Shown piece after piece: positions 1 through 7,048 of a stretch of 13,025 bases of DNA. The position numbers and the translations under genes were made by a program. The first letter of the stretch is position 1. Every line of letters begins with the position of its first letter. The DNA is from an uncultured Polymorphobacter sp. (GTDB taxonomy: Bacteria > Pseudomonadota > Alphaproteobacteria > Sphingomonadales > Sphingomonadaceae): NCBI GenBank assembly GCA_937871645.1, contig CALMPZ010000566.1, forward strand, positions 1-13,025, given 5' to 3'. The notes below the pieces were generated by a model. That model was not told the DNA's origin, did not search any database, and saw nothing but the letters and a program-made list of their open reading frames with translations.

Positions 1-222
1 CCGGGGTTTCGCGCGATAATGGCCAGGATAGCCGCCGACAACGCCGTCCAGCGCGAACGGCTGCGGCAAGCGGCAAACTCGGCGCCTTGATCGGGTGCCG
101 CCATGACACTGTCGAGCGCGCATGCGCCGGCAGAATACCTAACAATTCGTTAATATTATCCGAATCTGTTCGGTCGCAATGCGTTTAGGGCTGCACCCGT
201 AAAGACTGACCAGATTCCCCTC
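1..222. other. Left-edge region, possible partial gene end
   Basis: No gene can be assigned firmly here. A minus-strand reading frame starts with ATG at 104 and runs open off the left edge (about 34 codons, GC-rich third positions, a hydrophobic stretch near its end). A plus-strand frame is open from base 1 to a TGA at 88-90. Either could be the end of a flanking gene. Bases 135-175 are AT-rich. On the minus strand they contain TTGCGA followed 17 bp later by ATATTA, which could be a promoter for the leftward frame. The short hairpin CCGAA-TCTG-TTCGG at 160-173 could help end transcription of the acyl-CoA synthetase. None of this is strong. Confidence 0.3.
190..216 (-). repeat. 27-bp repeat, copy 1 (after acyl-CoA synthetase stop)
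   Basis: The segment matches the reverse complement of 6299-6325 at 26 of 27 positions, with a perfect 22-bp core at 195-216 (contains GTAAAGACTGACC on the plus strand). Read in the sense of the acyl-CoA synthetase, it begins 6 bases after the stop codon. The single mismatch at 194 breaks the short CTGG/CCAG pairing that copy 2 could form, so primary sequence is conserved more than a hairpin. Its function is unknown. Confidence 0.85.
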
Positions 223-1851
223 CTAAATTGTCGGCAGGACATAGTCCCTGAACTGGTCGCGCAACGCGGTTTTGAGCAGTTTTCCGGTCGCAGTGTGCGG
301 CAACTCGTTCACAAACACCACATCGTCGGGCGTCCACCATTTGGCGATCTTGCCCGCCAGATACGCCAGCACCTCGTCCTTCGAAACGCTGGCATCAGGC
401 TTGCGCACCACCACCAGCAGCGGCCGCTCGTCCCATTTGGGATGCGCTACGCCGATGACCGCGGCCTCGGCAATACCGGGGCAACCAACCGCCGCATTCT
501 CGAGTTCGATCGACGAAATCCACTCGCCGCCCGACTTGATGACGTCCTTCGACCGGTCGACGATATGCATGTAGCTCAGCGCATCGAGCGTCGCGACATC
601 GCCGGTATCGAACCAGCCGTCGGCGTCGAGTACCTGGCCGCCGTCGCCCTTGAAATACTGCTCGACCGTCCACGGCCCCCTGACCAGCAGCCGGCCGAAC
701 GCGACGCCGTCACGCGGCAATTCGGCACCGGCATCGTCGACGATCTTCATCTCGACCCCGAACACCGCGCGGCCTTGCTTGCACTGCGCATCGAGCTTGG
801 CCTCGGCTCCCATCGCCAGCACATCGGGACACGGCGTGCCCGACGTGCCGATCGGCGACAATTCGGTCATGCCCCAGATCTGGCTGACGGTGACGCCATG
901 GTCATTCTGGAAGCGCTCGATCATCATCCGCGGCACGGCCGAGCCGCCAATGGCGACGCGCTTGAGCTTGCCGAGGTGTTCGCCGGTCTTTTCAAGATGC
1001 TGCAACATCGACAGCCAAACCGTTGGAACGGCGAGCGTAAAATCAACGTCCTCATCGACGATCAGCTTGTGCAACGTTGGCGCATCGGTATGCGGCCCCG
1101 CCAGCACCAGCTTGGCACCGGTCAAAGCCGCAGCATAGGGCACCGACCAGGCATTGGCGTGATACATCGGCGAAAACGGCATCACCACTGTTTGCGCGCT
1201 CAGCCCGAACACGTCATTCAGCGACGCGGCAAAGGCGTGCAGCACGTTCGACCGGTGCGAGTAGAGCACGCCCTTGGGGTTACCGGTAGTGCCGCTCGTG
1301 TAGCACAGACCCGAAGGCGCGTGTTCGTCGACATCGACCCAGTCGAATTTGCCGTCCTGCGCCGCGACAAGATCTTCGTAGCACAGCAATTCGAGCGGCG
1401 AATTTTCCGGCATATGAGCGCGGTCGGTGAGCAGCACGAACTTTTCAATGGTGTTGAGACGTGGCGCGACCGATTCGACCAGCTTGAGGAAGCTGAGGTC
1501 AAAGAACAGCACCCGGTCTTCGGCGTGGTTGGCGATGTAGACAATCTGATCCTCGAACAGCCGCGGATTGATTGTGTGTGCGACGCCGCCCATCCCTGAA
1601 ATGCCGTACCAGCATTCGAGGTGACGATAAGTATTCCAGGCCAGCGTCGCGATCCGGTCACCGGGCTTCATGCCCAGCCCGACAAGCGCCTGAGCGACCT
1701 TGCGCGCCCGGTCACGAACTTCCCGCCAGTTGGTGCGAACCTTGGGCCCTTCGACCGTCAACGATACGACTTCGCGATTGGGATGGTTGAGCGCGGCATG
1801 ATCGATCAATCGCCAGACCAGCAACGGCCAATCCTGCATTCCGCCCAACAT
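223..1851 (-). CDS. Long/medium-chain acyl-CoA synthetase (AMP-binding ligase)
   Basis: Activates a carboxylic acid, probably a fatty acid or a hydrophobic degradation product, to its acyl-CoA through an acyl-adenylate, in the cytosol. The 542-residue length and motif order fit the acyl-CoA synthetase branch of the ANL superfamily. Visible motifs are the P-loop [11 protein letters not shown] (184-194), the WGMTE motif (326-330), FDTGD (414-418), the hinge [13 protein letters not shown] (432-444) and TATGK with the adenylation lysine at about 524. Three ATGs lie in tandem at 1849-1857. The third (1851) is chosen because GGGGAG at 1858-1863 is then 6 bases upstream and the protein begins MLGGMQDW, as I recall for sphingomonad homologues. 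The natural substrate is not readable. It stands alone on its strand, but it could supply the CoA step for the oxidation genes in the right half. A dyad lies in its leader (1870-1900) and a repeat lies after its stop. Confidence 0.9.
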   Translation of the reverse strand: MLGGMQDWPLLVWRLIDHAALNHPNREVVSLTVEGPKVRTNWREVRDRARKVAQALVGLGMKPGDRIATLAWNTYRHLECWYGISGMGGVAHTINPRLFEDQIVYIANHAEDRVLFFDLSFLKLVESVAPRLNTIEKFVLLTDRAHMPENSPLELLCYEDLVAAQDGKFDWVDVDEHAPSGLCYTSGTTGNPKGVLYSHRSNVLHAFAASLNDVFGLSAQTVVMPFSPMYHANAWSVPYAAALTGAKLVLAGPHTDAPTLHKLIVDEDVDFTLAVPTVWLSMLQHLEKTGEHLGKLKRVAIGGSAVPRMMIERFQNDHGVTVSQIWGMTELSPIGTSGTPCPDVLAMGAEAKLDAQCKQGRAVFGVEMKIVDDAGAELPRDGVAFGRLLVRGPWTVEQYFKGDGGQVLDADGWFDTGDVATLDALSYMHIVDRSKDVIKSGGEWISSIELENAAVGCPGIAEAAVIGVAHPKWDERPLLVVVRKPDASVSKDEVLAYLAGKIAKWWTPDDVVFVNELPHTATGKLLKTALRDQFRDYVLPTI

Positions 1852-1869
1852 CATCATCTCCCCAATCTT

Positions 1870-1900
1870 CGTTGTGACTGTTCCTAGCAAAGCCACAACG
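1870..1900. promoter_or_regulatory. Inverted repeat upstream of acyl-CoA synthetase (operator candidate)
   Basis: CGTTGTG (1870-1876) and CACAACG (1894-1900) form a perfect 7-bp inverted repeat separated by 17 bp, centred about 34 bp upstream of the chosen start of the leftward acyl-CoA synthetase. It could be an operator for a dimeric regulator, for example of the TetR or FadR kind, or a loose hairpin in the mRNA leader. The assignment is inferred from symmetry and position only. Confidence 0.4.
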
Positions 1901-1931
1901 CGGTGAAAATGCACTGGAGTAAAATTTCGGC

Positions 1932-1961
1932 TTGACGCGAAAGGAACAAAAAGAGAACATT
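1932..1961 (+). promoter_or_regulatory. Putative SOS promoter with alphaproteobacterial LexA box
   Basis: GAACAAAAAGAGAACA at 1944-1959 is a GAAC-N7-GAAC direct repeat, the reverse complement of the GTTC-N7-GTTC form known for LexA in alphaproteobacteria. Both half-sites are also followed by A. It lies between a TTGACG -35-like hexamer (1932-1937) and a weak -10-like AACATT (1956-1961, 18-bp spacer), so a bound repressor would block RNA polymerase. The downstream rightward ORF starts at 2024. A bare GAAC-N7-GAAC is expected by chance about 0.4 times in a window of this size, so the support comes from the promoter position and the extended match. Confidence 0.5.
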
Positions 1962-2023
1962 AGCCATCAACGACGATTCGAGGCTCAAGGCATCGCGTTG
2001 TCCGGCGAGGGAAACATTCGATC

Positions 2024-2278
2024 ATGGCCACAATGTTCGTTTCAGCAATCTGCATCGTCCAGATCACACTACTGCTCGCGCTCACGACCCGCGACGTCTG
2101 GATGCGTCGCCGTCAAATTGTCCGCGTGTTGCAACATCGCGGCTGGGTCATGTCGACACGCGGGCTGCCGCCGATGCAGCGCGAACCGGCCTTTGCCGGT
2201 GATGCCGGTGCGATCGTCTACCTGTTGCCCGAGCGTCGCGACGTGTTCACGCCGACTTCGCGGCAGCACGCTGCCTGA
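2024..2278 (+). CDS. Small hypothetical membrane protein, possibly SOS-regulated
   Basis: An 84-residue ORF that I cannot assign to a named family. Residues 4-22 (MFVSAICIVQITLLLALTT) form one likely transmembrane helix, directly followed by basic residues (RRR at 28-30). By the positive-inside rule the remaining 55-60 residues would be cytoplasmic. Third codon positions are mostly G or C, as in the neighbouring genes, which supports real coding. GAGGGA at 2007-2012 is a possible ribosome site but sits 11 bases from the ATG. The upstream segment carries a candidate LexA box and -35 element. The 3' end overlaps the convergent pssA gene by 32 bp. If the SOS control is real, a damage-induced role at the membrane is possible, but this is inference and no function is assigned. 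Confidence 0.5.
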   Translation: MATMFVSAICIVQITLLLALTTRDVWMRRRQIVRVLQHRGWVMSTRGLPPMQREPAFAGDAGAIVYLLPERRDVFTPTSRQHAA

Positions 2279-3035
2279 CCCGGCGATAGCTGCGGATCGC
2301 AAAGGGCAAGGTTGACGCATAGGCAAGACAGATCAGCGACAGCGTCATCCAGGGCGCTGAAATCAGCGCCGCACCAATCAGCCCGACGGCCAGCAAGGCA
2401 ACCAGTCGCCATTGACCGCGGATGCGCGCCGAGCCCCAGCTGTAGGTCGGCAAGTTGGAAATCATGAAAAACGATACGACCACCAGGACGGTCGCACTGA
2501 TCGCGGCGCGCAGCTGGAGATTGTCGAGCTGCACGGGCTCGAGCCAGAACGACACAAACATCGGGCTGAGCATCAGCCCTGCGCCGACCGGCGCCGGTAT
2601 CCCCGTCAAAAATCCGGCCTTTTTGTGCGGCTGATTTTCGACATCGAGCTGGGCATTGAACCGCGCCAACCGCAGCGCGCAGGTTACCGCATGCGCCAGG
2701 GCAATGATCCAGCCGATGCCCGGCAAGACATGCAGCGACCAGAAATAGATGATCAGCGCTGGCGCCACCCCGAACGCCGTAAGATCCGACAGCGAGTCGA
2801 GTTCGGCACCAAAGCGCGAAGTGCCCTTGAGCAAGCGCGCAATACGCCCGTCGAGCGCATCGAGCACACCGGCAATGACGATGGCGAAGACCGCCTTTTC
2901 CCATTCGCCCAAGAACGCCGCGCGCACCCCGGTAAGGCCGCAACACAGCGCCAGGATAGTTACAGCGTTTGGAATAAGTGCACGCATCGGAATGACGCGC
3001 TGCGAGCGTCTGATTTCGGAATTGTCGCCGCTCAT
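2247..3035 (-). CDS. pssA: CDP-diacylglycerol--serine O-phosphatidyltransferase
   Basis: Joins serine to CDP-diacylglycerol to give phosphatidylserine at the inner membrane, the step before decarboxylation to phosphatidylethanolamine. The CDP-alcohol phosphotransferase signature is complete: D62-G63, A66-R67, then G76, D80 and D84 with the exact DG-x2-AR-x8-G-x3-D-x3-D spacing. Several hydrophobic segments (about 17-42, 46-60, 88-125 and the C-terminal half) fit the multi-pass fold. The length of 262 residues is normal. The frame is open further upstream, but the ATG at 3035 is chosen because it lies 19 bp after the psd stop and has AGGTGG at good spacing. MRAL at residue 17 is a second option. 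It forms an operon with psd just upstream, which makes the product assignment firm. Confidence 0.93.
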   Translation of the reverse strand: MSGDNSEIRRSQRVIPMRALIPNAVTILALCCGLTGVRAAFLGEWEKAVFAIVIAGVLDALDGRIARLLKGTSRFGAELDSLSDLTAFGVAPALIIYFWSLHVLPGIGWIIALAHAVTCALRLARFNAQLDVENQPHKKAGFLTGIPAPVGAGLMLSPMFVSFWLEPVQLDNLQLRAAISATVLVVVSFFMISNLPTYSWGSARIRGQWRLVALLAVGLIGAALISAPWMTLSLICLAYASTLPFAIRSYRRVRQRAAAKSA

Positions 3036-3054
3036 GCCATCCACCTGGCGCGCG

Positions 3055-3825
3055 TCACTGGGTCGCGCCCAGCAGCAGCTCGGGTGCGCCCTTGCGCGCC
3101 AGCACGGTTTCACCGGCAACGCAGCGCTGGCCCGCAAGTACCTGTGACGTATAACCTTCGGGAAGATAGACATCGACGCGGCTGCCGAACCGGATCAAGC
3201 CGACGCGCTCGCCCACAGCCACCTGATCGCCTTCGGCGACGAAGCGCATGATGCGCCGCGCCACCAGACCGGCAATCTGGCAGAAGCCTACCGCAGTGCC
3301 ATCGGCGCCTTCGACAATGAAATACTGGCGCTCGTTATCCTCGCTCGCCTTGTCGAGGTCGGCGTTGACGAACTTGCCCGGCACATAGGTGATGCGGCGG
3401 ATTTTGCCGGCAATCGGTGCCCGGTTGATGTGGACGTCAAAGACATTCATGAACACAGATACCCGCGTAACGGTGCCCGTCGCGGTATCGCTTTCAAGCC
3501 CGCCGTCGCCGGCCAACTGGCGCGGCAGCTGCACCTGCGCGATTGAACAGACCATGCCGTCCGCCGGTGAAATGATCAGGCCCTCGCCGTGCGGCGTCGT
3601 GCGTTCCGGATCGCGGAAGAACGCCGCGACCCACACCGAAATGCCCGCCATCAGCCAGCCCGCGACTTCCCATTGAAGTGCGAATCCGAGCAGGATGGTG
3701 ATGCCGACCGCGATGGCGACGAACTTGCGGCCTTCGGGATGGATGGTCGGCACGCGATATTTGGCGCTTGTCGGCACCGGCAATGCCGGCGGTGGCGGCG
3801 TGGTCGTGTTGCTAAGGTCATTCAT
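3055..3825 (-). CDS. psd: Phosphatidylserine decarboxylase
   Basis: Converts phosphatidylserine to phosphatidylethanolamine at the inner membrane. The 256-residue protein is of the short type. After a proline-rich N-terminus (about 8-20) come two hydrophobic segments (about 34-50 and 54-70), then SPADG with a conserved Asp (89), FDVHINR with His (132), and the self-cleavage site FGSRVD, where the chain should split between Gly214 and Ser215 to make the pyruvoyl group. Asp, His and Ser form the expected processing triad. The ATG at 3825 is used, and a GTG three codons upstream (3834) is possible; neither has a clear ribosome site. TAGAAT on the minus strand at 3844-3849 could be a -10 element, giving a very short leader. 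pssA follows 19 bp later. Confidence 0.93.
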   Translation of the reverse strand: MNDLSNTTTPPPPALPVPTSAKYRVPTIHPEGRKFVAIAVGITILLGFALQWEVAGWLMAGISVWVAAFFRDPERTTPHGEGLIISPADGMVCSIAQVQLPRQLAGDGGLESDTATGTVTRVSVFMNVFDVHINRAPIAGKIRRITYVPGKFVNADLDKASEDNERQYFIVEGADGTAVGFCQIAGLVARRIMRFVAEGDQVAVGERVGLIRFGSRVDVYLPEGYTSQVLAGQRCVAGETVLARKGAPELLLGATQ

Positions 3826-3851
3826 GCGCGCCACAGTAGGGCCATTCTATC

Positions 3852-3870
3852 CGGCTGACAATTCCAGCCG
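3852..3870. promoter_or_regulatory. Dyad in the psd / LOG divergent promoter region
   Basis: CGGCTG (3852-3857) and CAGCCG (3865-3870) are a perfect 6-bp inverted repeat with a 7-bp centre, inside the 62-bp gap between two divergent genes. It could be an operator touching both promoters or a small hairpin in the leader of the rightward gene. No regulator can be named. Confidence 0.3.
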
Positions 3871-3887
3871 CAGCCCCGGAGCCTGTG

Positions 3888-4436
3888 ATGCCGCGCCCGT
3901 CCGTAAACGCCCTGTGTCTGTTCTGTGGTTCGCGGAGCGGCAATGATCCGGCTCAAAGCGCACTCGCCGAGGATTTTGGGCGCTTTTGCGCCGCGAACAA
4001 GCTGGCGCTGGTCTATGGCGGCGGCGGCATCGGGTTGATGGGACTGGCAGCACGCGCCGCCATCGCCCACGGCGGCAGAACGGTGGGTGTCATTCCGCGC
4101 GCCTTGATGCATGCCGAGATCGCGCAGGACGGTCTCGACGAGTTGCTGGTGGTCGAGACATTGCACGAACGCAAGGCGCTGATGCATGCGCGCGCCGACG
4201 CGATTGTCGCGCTGCCCGGCGGCATCGGAACACTCGATGAACTGTTCGAAGTCATGACGTGGCGCGAGCTTGGCATCCACGACAAGCCAATCTTCCTGCT
4301 CGGTGGCAGCTATTGGGCGCCATTCCTGGCGCTGCTCGACCATCTGACGGCGAGCGGCATGGCGCCCGACGACTTGCACAGGCTTGTCGAGCCCCTCGAC
4401 GGGCTCGACAGCCTGGCGCAGCGGCTGGGGGTGTAG
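3888..4436 (+). CDS. LOG-family nucleoside 5'-monophosphate phosphoribohydrolase (TIGR00730)
   Basis: Members of this family cleave the base from nucleoside monophosphates. Plant and some bacterial members release active cytokinins from their ribotides, while others act in nucleotide turnover. The 182-residue cytosolic protein has the Rossmann-like start CLFCGSRSG (10-18), YGGGGIGLMG (43-52), the TLHERK segment (91-96) and the hallmark PGGIGTLDE (110-118), which carries the catalytic Arg/Glu region of the fold. The ATG at 3888 is preferred over the GTG just before it because GGAG at 3878-3881 is 6 bases upstream. It is divergent from psd and convergent with the MaoC gene, with only 10 bp between the stops. 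Family membership is certain; true cytokinin production is not shown. Confidence 0.9.
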   Translation: MPRPSVNALCLFCGSRSGNDPAQSALAEDFGRFCAANKLALVYGGGGIGLMGLAARAAIAHGGRTVGVIPRALMHAEIAQDGLDELLVVETLHERKALMHARADAIVALPGGIGTLDELFEVMTWRELGIHDKPIFLLGGSYWAPFLALLDHLTASGMAPDDLHRLVEPLDGLDSLAQRLGV

Positions 4437-4446
4437 ACCGGGCGGC

Positions 4447-4905
4447 TCAGGTTGCCTGCATTGACAACCATTCGGCGATCAGTGCCGGTTTATCCTCGCC
4501 TTCGATTTCGACAGTGGTCTCGTTGCGCAGCAGGTAGCGACCGCCGCCCTTGTCCTCGATGCCGAGCAGCTTGCCGCGGACGCGCACGCGCTTGCCGACG
4601 CGCACCGGCTGCAGGAAGCGCAGTTTGTCGCAACCATAGTTGATGCCCATCTTGATGCCCTGCAGCACGATGGCGTTCGACGGCTGCAGCGCGGCAGTCA
4701 GCGACAGCGTCAGAAAGCCGTGCGCGATCGGCCCGCCGAACGGCGTCTTGGCGGCGGCTTCGGGATCGACGTGGATGAATTGGTGGTCACCGGTCACATC
4801 GGCAAAGGCGTTGACCTTCGCCTGATCGACCAACACCCAGTCGGATGTGCCGAGATCGGTGCCGATCAGCGCACGCGCGCCTTCAGGGGTTACCATTTGT
4901 GCCAT
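4447..4905 (-). CDS. MaoC-family (R)-hydratase / dehydratase
   Basis: Expected to hydrate an enoyl-CoA, or to bind a related thioester, with the hot-dog fold in the cytosol. The 152-residue single domain has the hydratase motif GDHQFIH, with likely catalytic Asp40 and His45, followed by FGGPIAHGFLTLSL (56-69), as in MaoC and NodN-like proteins. Gln42 stands where many (R)-hydratases have Asn, a variant seen in the NodN-like branch. The ATG at 4905 has GGGAG at 4913-4917 upstream. It is alone on its strand and tail-to-tail with the LOG gene, so its pathway is unclear; beta-oxidation of a branched or unusual acyl-CoA would fit the other genes in the window. Confidence 0.88.
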   Translation of the reverse strand: MAQMVTPEGARALIGTDLGTSDWVLVDQAKVNAFADVTGDHQFIHVDPEAAAKTPFGGPIAHGFLTLSLTAALQPSNAIVLQGIKMGINYGCDKLRFLQPVRVGKRVRVRGKLLGIEDKGGGRYLLRNETTVEIEGEDKPALIAEWLSMQAT

Positions 4906-5067
4906 CGATCATCTCCCATGTCTTTTTGTTGCGTCGGGCATAGTGGCGCGCGATCGGTAGCGCTGCAAGCCCATGGATTGCCGGCTACGCACTCCACTGT
5001 TGATTGACCCGCACTTGCCCCCTACAGCATCTCAGCATCAAAGCTGGCCGCGCCGAATGAGGATCCG

Positions 5068-6285
5068 ATGAGCAAAATCAAGGTAGCAAAACCCGTCGTC
5101 GAACTCGATGGCGACGAGATGACCCGGATCATCTGGCAGTGGATTCGCGAACAACTGATCCTGCCCTATCTCGATATCGACCTGCACTATTACGATCTGT
5201 CGATCGAGCACCGCGACGAAACCGACGACAAGGTCACCGTTCAGGCGGCAAACGCCATCAAGGAAATCGGCGTCGGTGTGAAGTGCGCGACGATCACCCC
5301 CGACGAAGAACGCGTCAAGGAATTCGGCCTCAAGCGGATGTGGAAGTCGCCGAACGGCACGATCCGCAACATTCTGGGCGGCGTCGTCTTCCGCGAGCCC
5401 ATCGTCATCCAGTCGGTGCCGCGCCTCGTGCCCGGCTGGACCGACCCGATTGTTGTCGGCCGCCACGCTTTCGGCGACCAGTATCGCGCCACCGACTTCC
5501 TGGTGCCCGGTCCCGGCCGTTTGACGATGCGTTGGGAGAGCGAGAACGGCAAGGACGTCATCGAGCACGAAGTTTTCGACTATCCGTCGAGCGGCGTCGC
5601 GATGGGCATGTACAATCTCGACGATTCGATCCGCGATTTCGCCCGCGCCTGCCTCAATTATGGCATCAGTCGCGAATGGCCGGTCTATCTGTCGACCAAG
5701 AACACCATCCTCAAGGCCTATGACGGGCGCTTCAAGGACATCTTCGCCGAGATCTACGACGCCGAATTCAAGGCGCGCTACAAGAAGCTCGGCATCGTTT
5801 ACGAACATCGCCTGATCGACGATCTCGTCGCCTCGGCGCTGAAGTGGTCGGGCAAGTTCATCTGGGCCTGCAAGAACTACGACGGCGACGTCCAGTCGGA
5901 CATGGTCGCGCAGGGCTTCGGCTCGCTCGGCCTGATGACCTCGGTGTTGCTGACCCCGGATGGCAAGACCGTCGAAGCCGAAGCCGCGCACGGCACCGTC
6001 ACGCGCCACTACCGCATGCACCAGCAGGGCAAGAGCACTTCGACCAACCCGATCGCGTCGATCTTCGCCTGGACCGGCGGTTTGAAGCATCGCGGCAAGC
6101 TCGATGACACGCCGAAGGTCACGCAGTTCGCCGAAACGCTCGAGCGCGTCTGCGTCGAGACCGTCGAAGAAGGCAAGATGACCAAGGATCTCGCAATCCT
6201 CATCGGCCCCGACCAGCCGTGGATGACCACCGAGCAGTTCTTCGAAGCCGTCCGCGCCAATCTCGACAAGGCGATGGGTGCCTGA
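5068..6285 (+). CDS. icd: NADP-dependent isocitrate dehydrogenase
   Basis: Oxidises isocitrate to 2-oxoglutarate with NADP+ in the TCA cycle. The 405-residue protein is the homodimeric type shared with eukaryotes (TIGR00127), not the E. coli type. The substrate and catalytic residues sit at almost the same numbers as in human IDH1: Arg100, Arg109, Arg132 (in [14 protein letters not shown]), Tyr139, Lys211 (TKNTILK), Asp274 and Asp278. HGTVTRHY at 308-315 belongs to the NADP site, and SPNGTIRN (94-101) binds isocitrate. AGGA at 5060-5063 is 4 bases from the ATG. A weak promoter may be TTGATT (5000-5005) with TACAGC (5023-5028), 17 bp apart, in the 162-bp gap after the divergent MaoC gene. It appears to be transcribed alone, with a hairpin and a 27-bp repeat following. 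Confidence 0.97.
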   Translation: MSKIKVAKPVVELDGDEMTRIIWQWIREQLILPYLDIDLHYYDLSIEHRDETDDKVTVQAANAIKEIGVGVKCATITPDEERVKEFGLKRMWKSPNGTIRNILGGVVFREPIVIQSVPRLVPGWTDPIVVGRHAFGDQYRATDFLVPGPGRLTMRWESENGKDVIEHEVFDYPSSGVAMGMYNLDDSIRDFARACLNYGISREWPVYLSTKNTILKAYDGRFKDIFAEIYDAEFKARYKKLGIVYEHRLIDDLVASALKWSGKFIWACKNYDGDVQSDMVAQGFGSLGLMTSVLLTPDGKTVEAEAAHGTVTRHYRMHQQGKSTSTNPIASIFAWTGGLKHRGKLDDTPKVTQFAETLERVCVETVEEGKMTKDLAILIGPDQPWMTTEQFFEAVRANLDKAMGA

Positions 6286-6298
6286 ACTGACCTGCGCC

Positions 6299-6325
6299 AA
6301 TCTGGTCAGTCTTTACGGGTCCAGC
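6299..6325 (+). repeat. 27-bp repeat, copy 2 (after icd stop)
   Basis: This second copy begins 13 bases after the icd stop and has the same sense orientation to its gene as copy 1 (190-216) has to the acyl-CoA synthetase. Its perfect 22-bp core is 6299-6320, reading GGTCAGTCTTTAC in its middle. A CTGG...CCAG pairing is possible in this copy only. It sits directly before the hairpin at 6331-6352. Confidence 0.85.
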
Positions 6326-6330
6326 AGGTT

Positions 6331-6352
6331 GCAGGTGCGCGCTTGCACCTGC
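6331..6352 (+). terminator. Possible terminator hairpin after icd
   Basis: GCAGGTGC (6331-6338) and GCACCTGC (6345-6352) form a perfect 8-bp GC-rich stem with a 6-base loop, 45 bases after the icd stop. The following stretch is only moderately T-rich (CTTCTTATT, 6358-6366), so it may be a weak intrinsic terminator or an mRNA 3'-end stabiliser. Confidence 0.5.
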
Positions 6353-6418
6353 CCTAGCTTCTTATTGACGATTTGTTCATAATCCGACATGCCGCCTGTT
6401 GGTGGATGGGAGTCCGTG

Positions 6419-7048
6419 ATGAAACGTCTTGCAATCCTGGCCTGCCTGATGGCGACCACAGCGGCCGCTGACGCGCGCAGCATCACGGCAATCGCCTTTT
6501 CCGGTTCCGGTGTCGTTACGGCGGCAGGCGGTCATGGGCCGGCCGTGGGGCGTGGCAACAAGATCATTGGCCAGATCAATTTCTGGCAACCGAATTGCCT
6601 GCCGGACACTATCGACGGCGTCGTCGATTTGGGCAGCCCGTTCGATGGCACCAACATCTGCGACAACCTCTGGCAAGTTCGTGACCAATTCAATGCTATC
6701 GATGTCTTCAGCGAGCGCACGTCTGCGAAGTTGACGTTTGATCACGGCAGTCTGACCGGCGTCTATTTCAGGGGCGAAAATGGCCCAAGTTACCTTGGGG
6801 TCGACACTGCCCAGTTTTGGGGCGGCTGGTACGATGGCGTTCCCCAATATGACTTCAACTATTCCGGCACCTGGGCAATGACCGATGTGCGCATCGCCTA
6901 TGACGGTGCGCCGCTGCCGGGCACCGTGCCCGAACCCGCAAGCTGGGCGCTGATGATTGCCGGATTTGGCCTGATCGGCACCATGCAGCGCCGGCGTGCC
7001 GGCAGGCTGCCGACAGCGCCGGGGCATACAAGCGAGAAATCAGCCTAG
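6419..7048 (+). CDS. Secreted PEPxxWA-CTERM sorting domain protein
   Basis: A 209-residue exported protein of unknown function. It starts with a signal peptide (MKRLAILACLMATTAAADA, likely cleavage after residue 19). A polar body of about 150 residues rich in Gly, Asp and aromatic residues follows, with two cysteines (60 and 81) that could form a disulfide. The C-terminus has VPEPASWALMIAGFG from residue 170, a short hydrophobic helix and RRR at 191-193. This is the PEPxxWA sorting signal read by exosortase-type systems for surface or matrix proteins. Sixteen residues follow the arginines, rather longer than usual. The ATG at 6419 has GGGAG at 6408-6412; an upstream in-frame ATG at 6389 would spoil the signal peptide. 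The last 9 bp overlap the convergent phosphotransferase gene. Confidence 0.88.
   Translation: MKRLAILACLMATTAAADARSITAIAFSGSGVVTAAGGHGPAVGRGNKIIGQINFWQPNCLPDTIDGVVDLGSPFDGTNICDNLWQVRDQFNAIDVFSERTSAKLTFDHGSLTGVYFRGENGPSYLGVDTAQFWGGWYDGVPQYDFNYSGTWAMTDVRIAYDGAPLPGTVPEPASWALMIAGFGLIGTMQRRRAGRLPTAPGHTSEKSA

Noticed and set aside
295..1599. Long plus-strand ORF (434 codons) opposite the acyl-CoA synthetase
   Set aside because: Its product is rich in Arg, His and Asp with no domain, as expected for the antisense of a GC-rich gene; the minus strand has the complete ANL motifs.
4921..4929. T-run before the MaoC gene start as a terminator
   Set aside because: No stem precedes it on the plus strand, and no rightward gene ends there.
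5038..6300. Minus-strand ORF (420 codons) opposite icd
   Set aside because: Antisense shadow of a fully conserved isocitrate dehydrogenase; no motif and no ribosome site.
6365..6384. TTGACG and CATAAT upstream of the PEP-CTERM gene as a promoter
   Set aside because: The two hexamers are only 8 bp apart, far too close for a sigma-70-type promoter.
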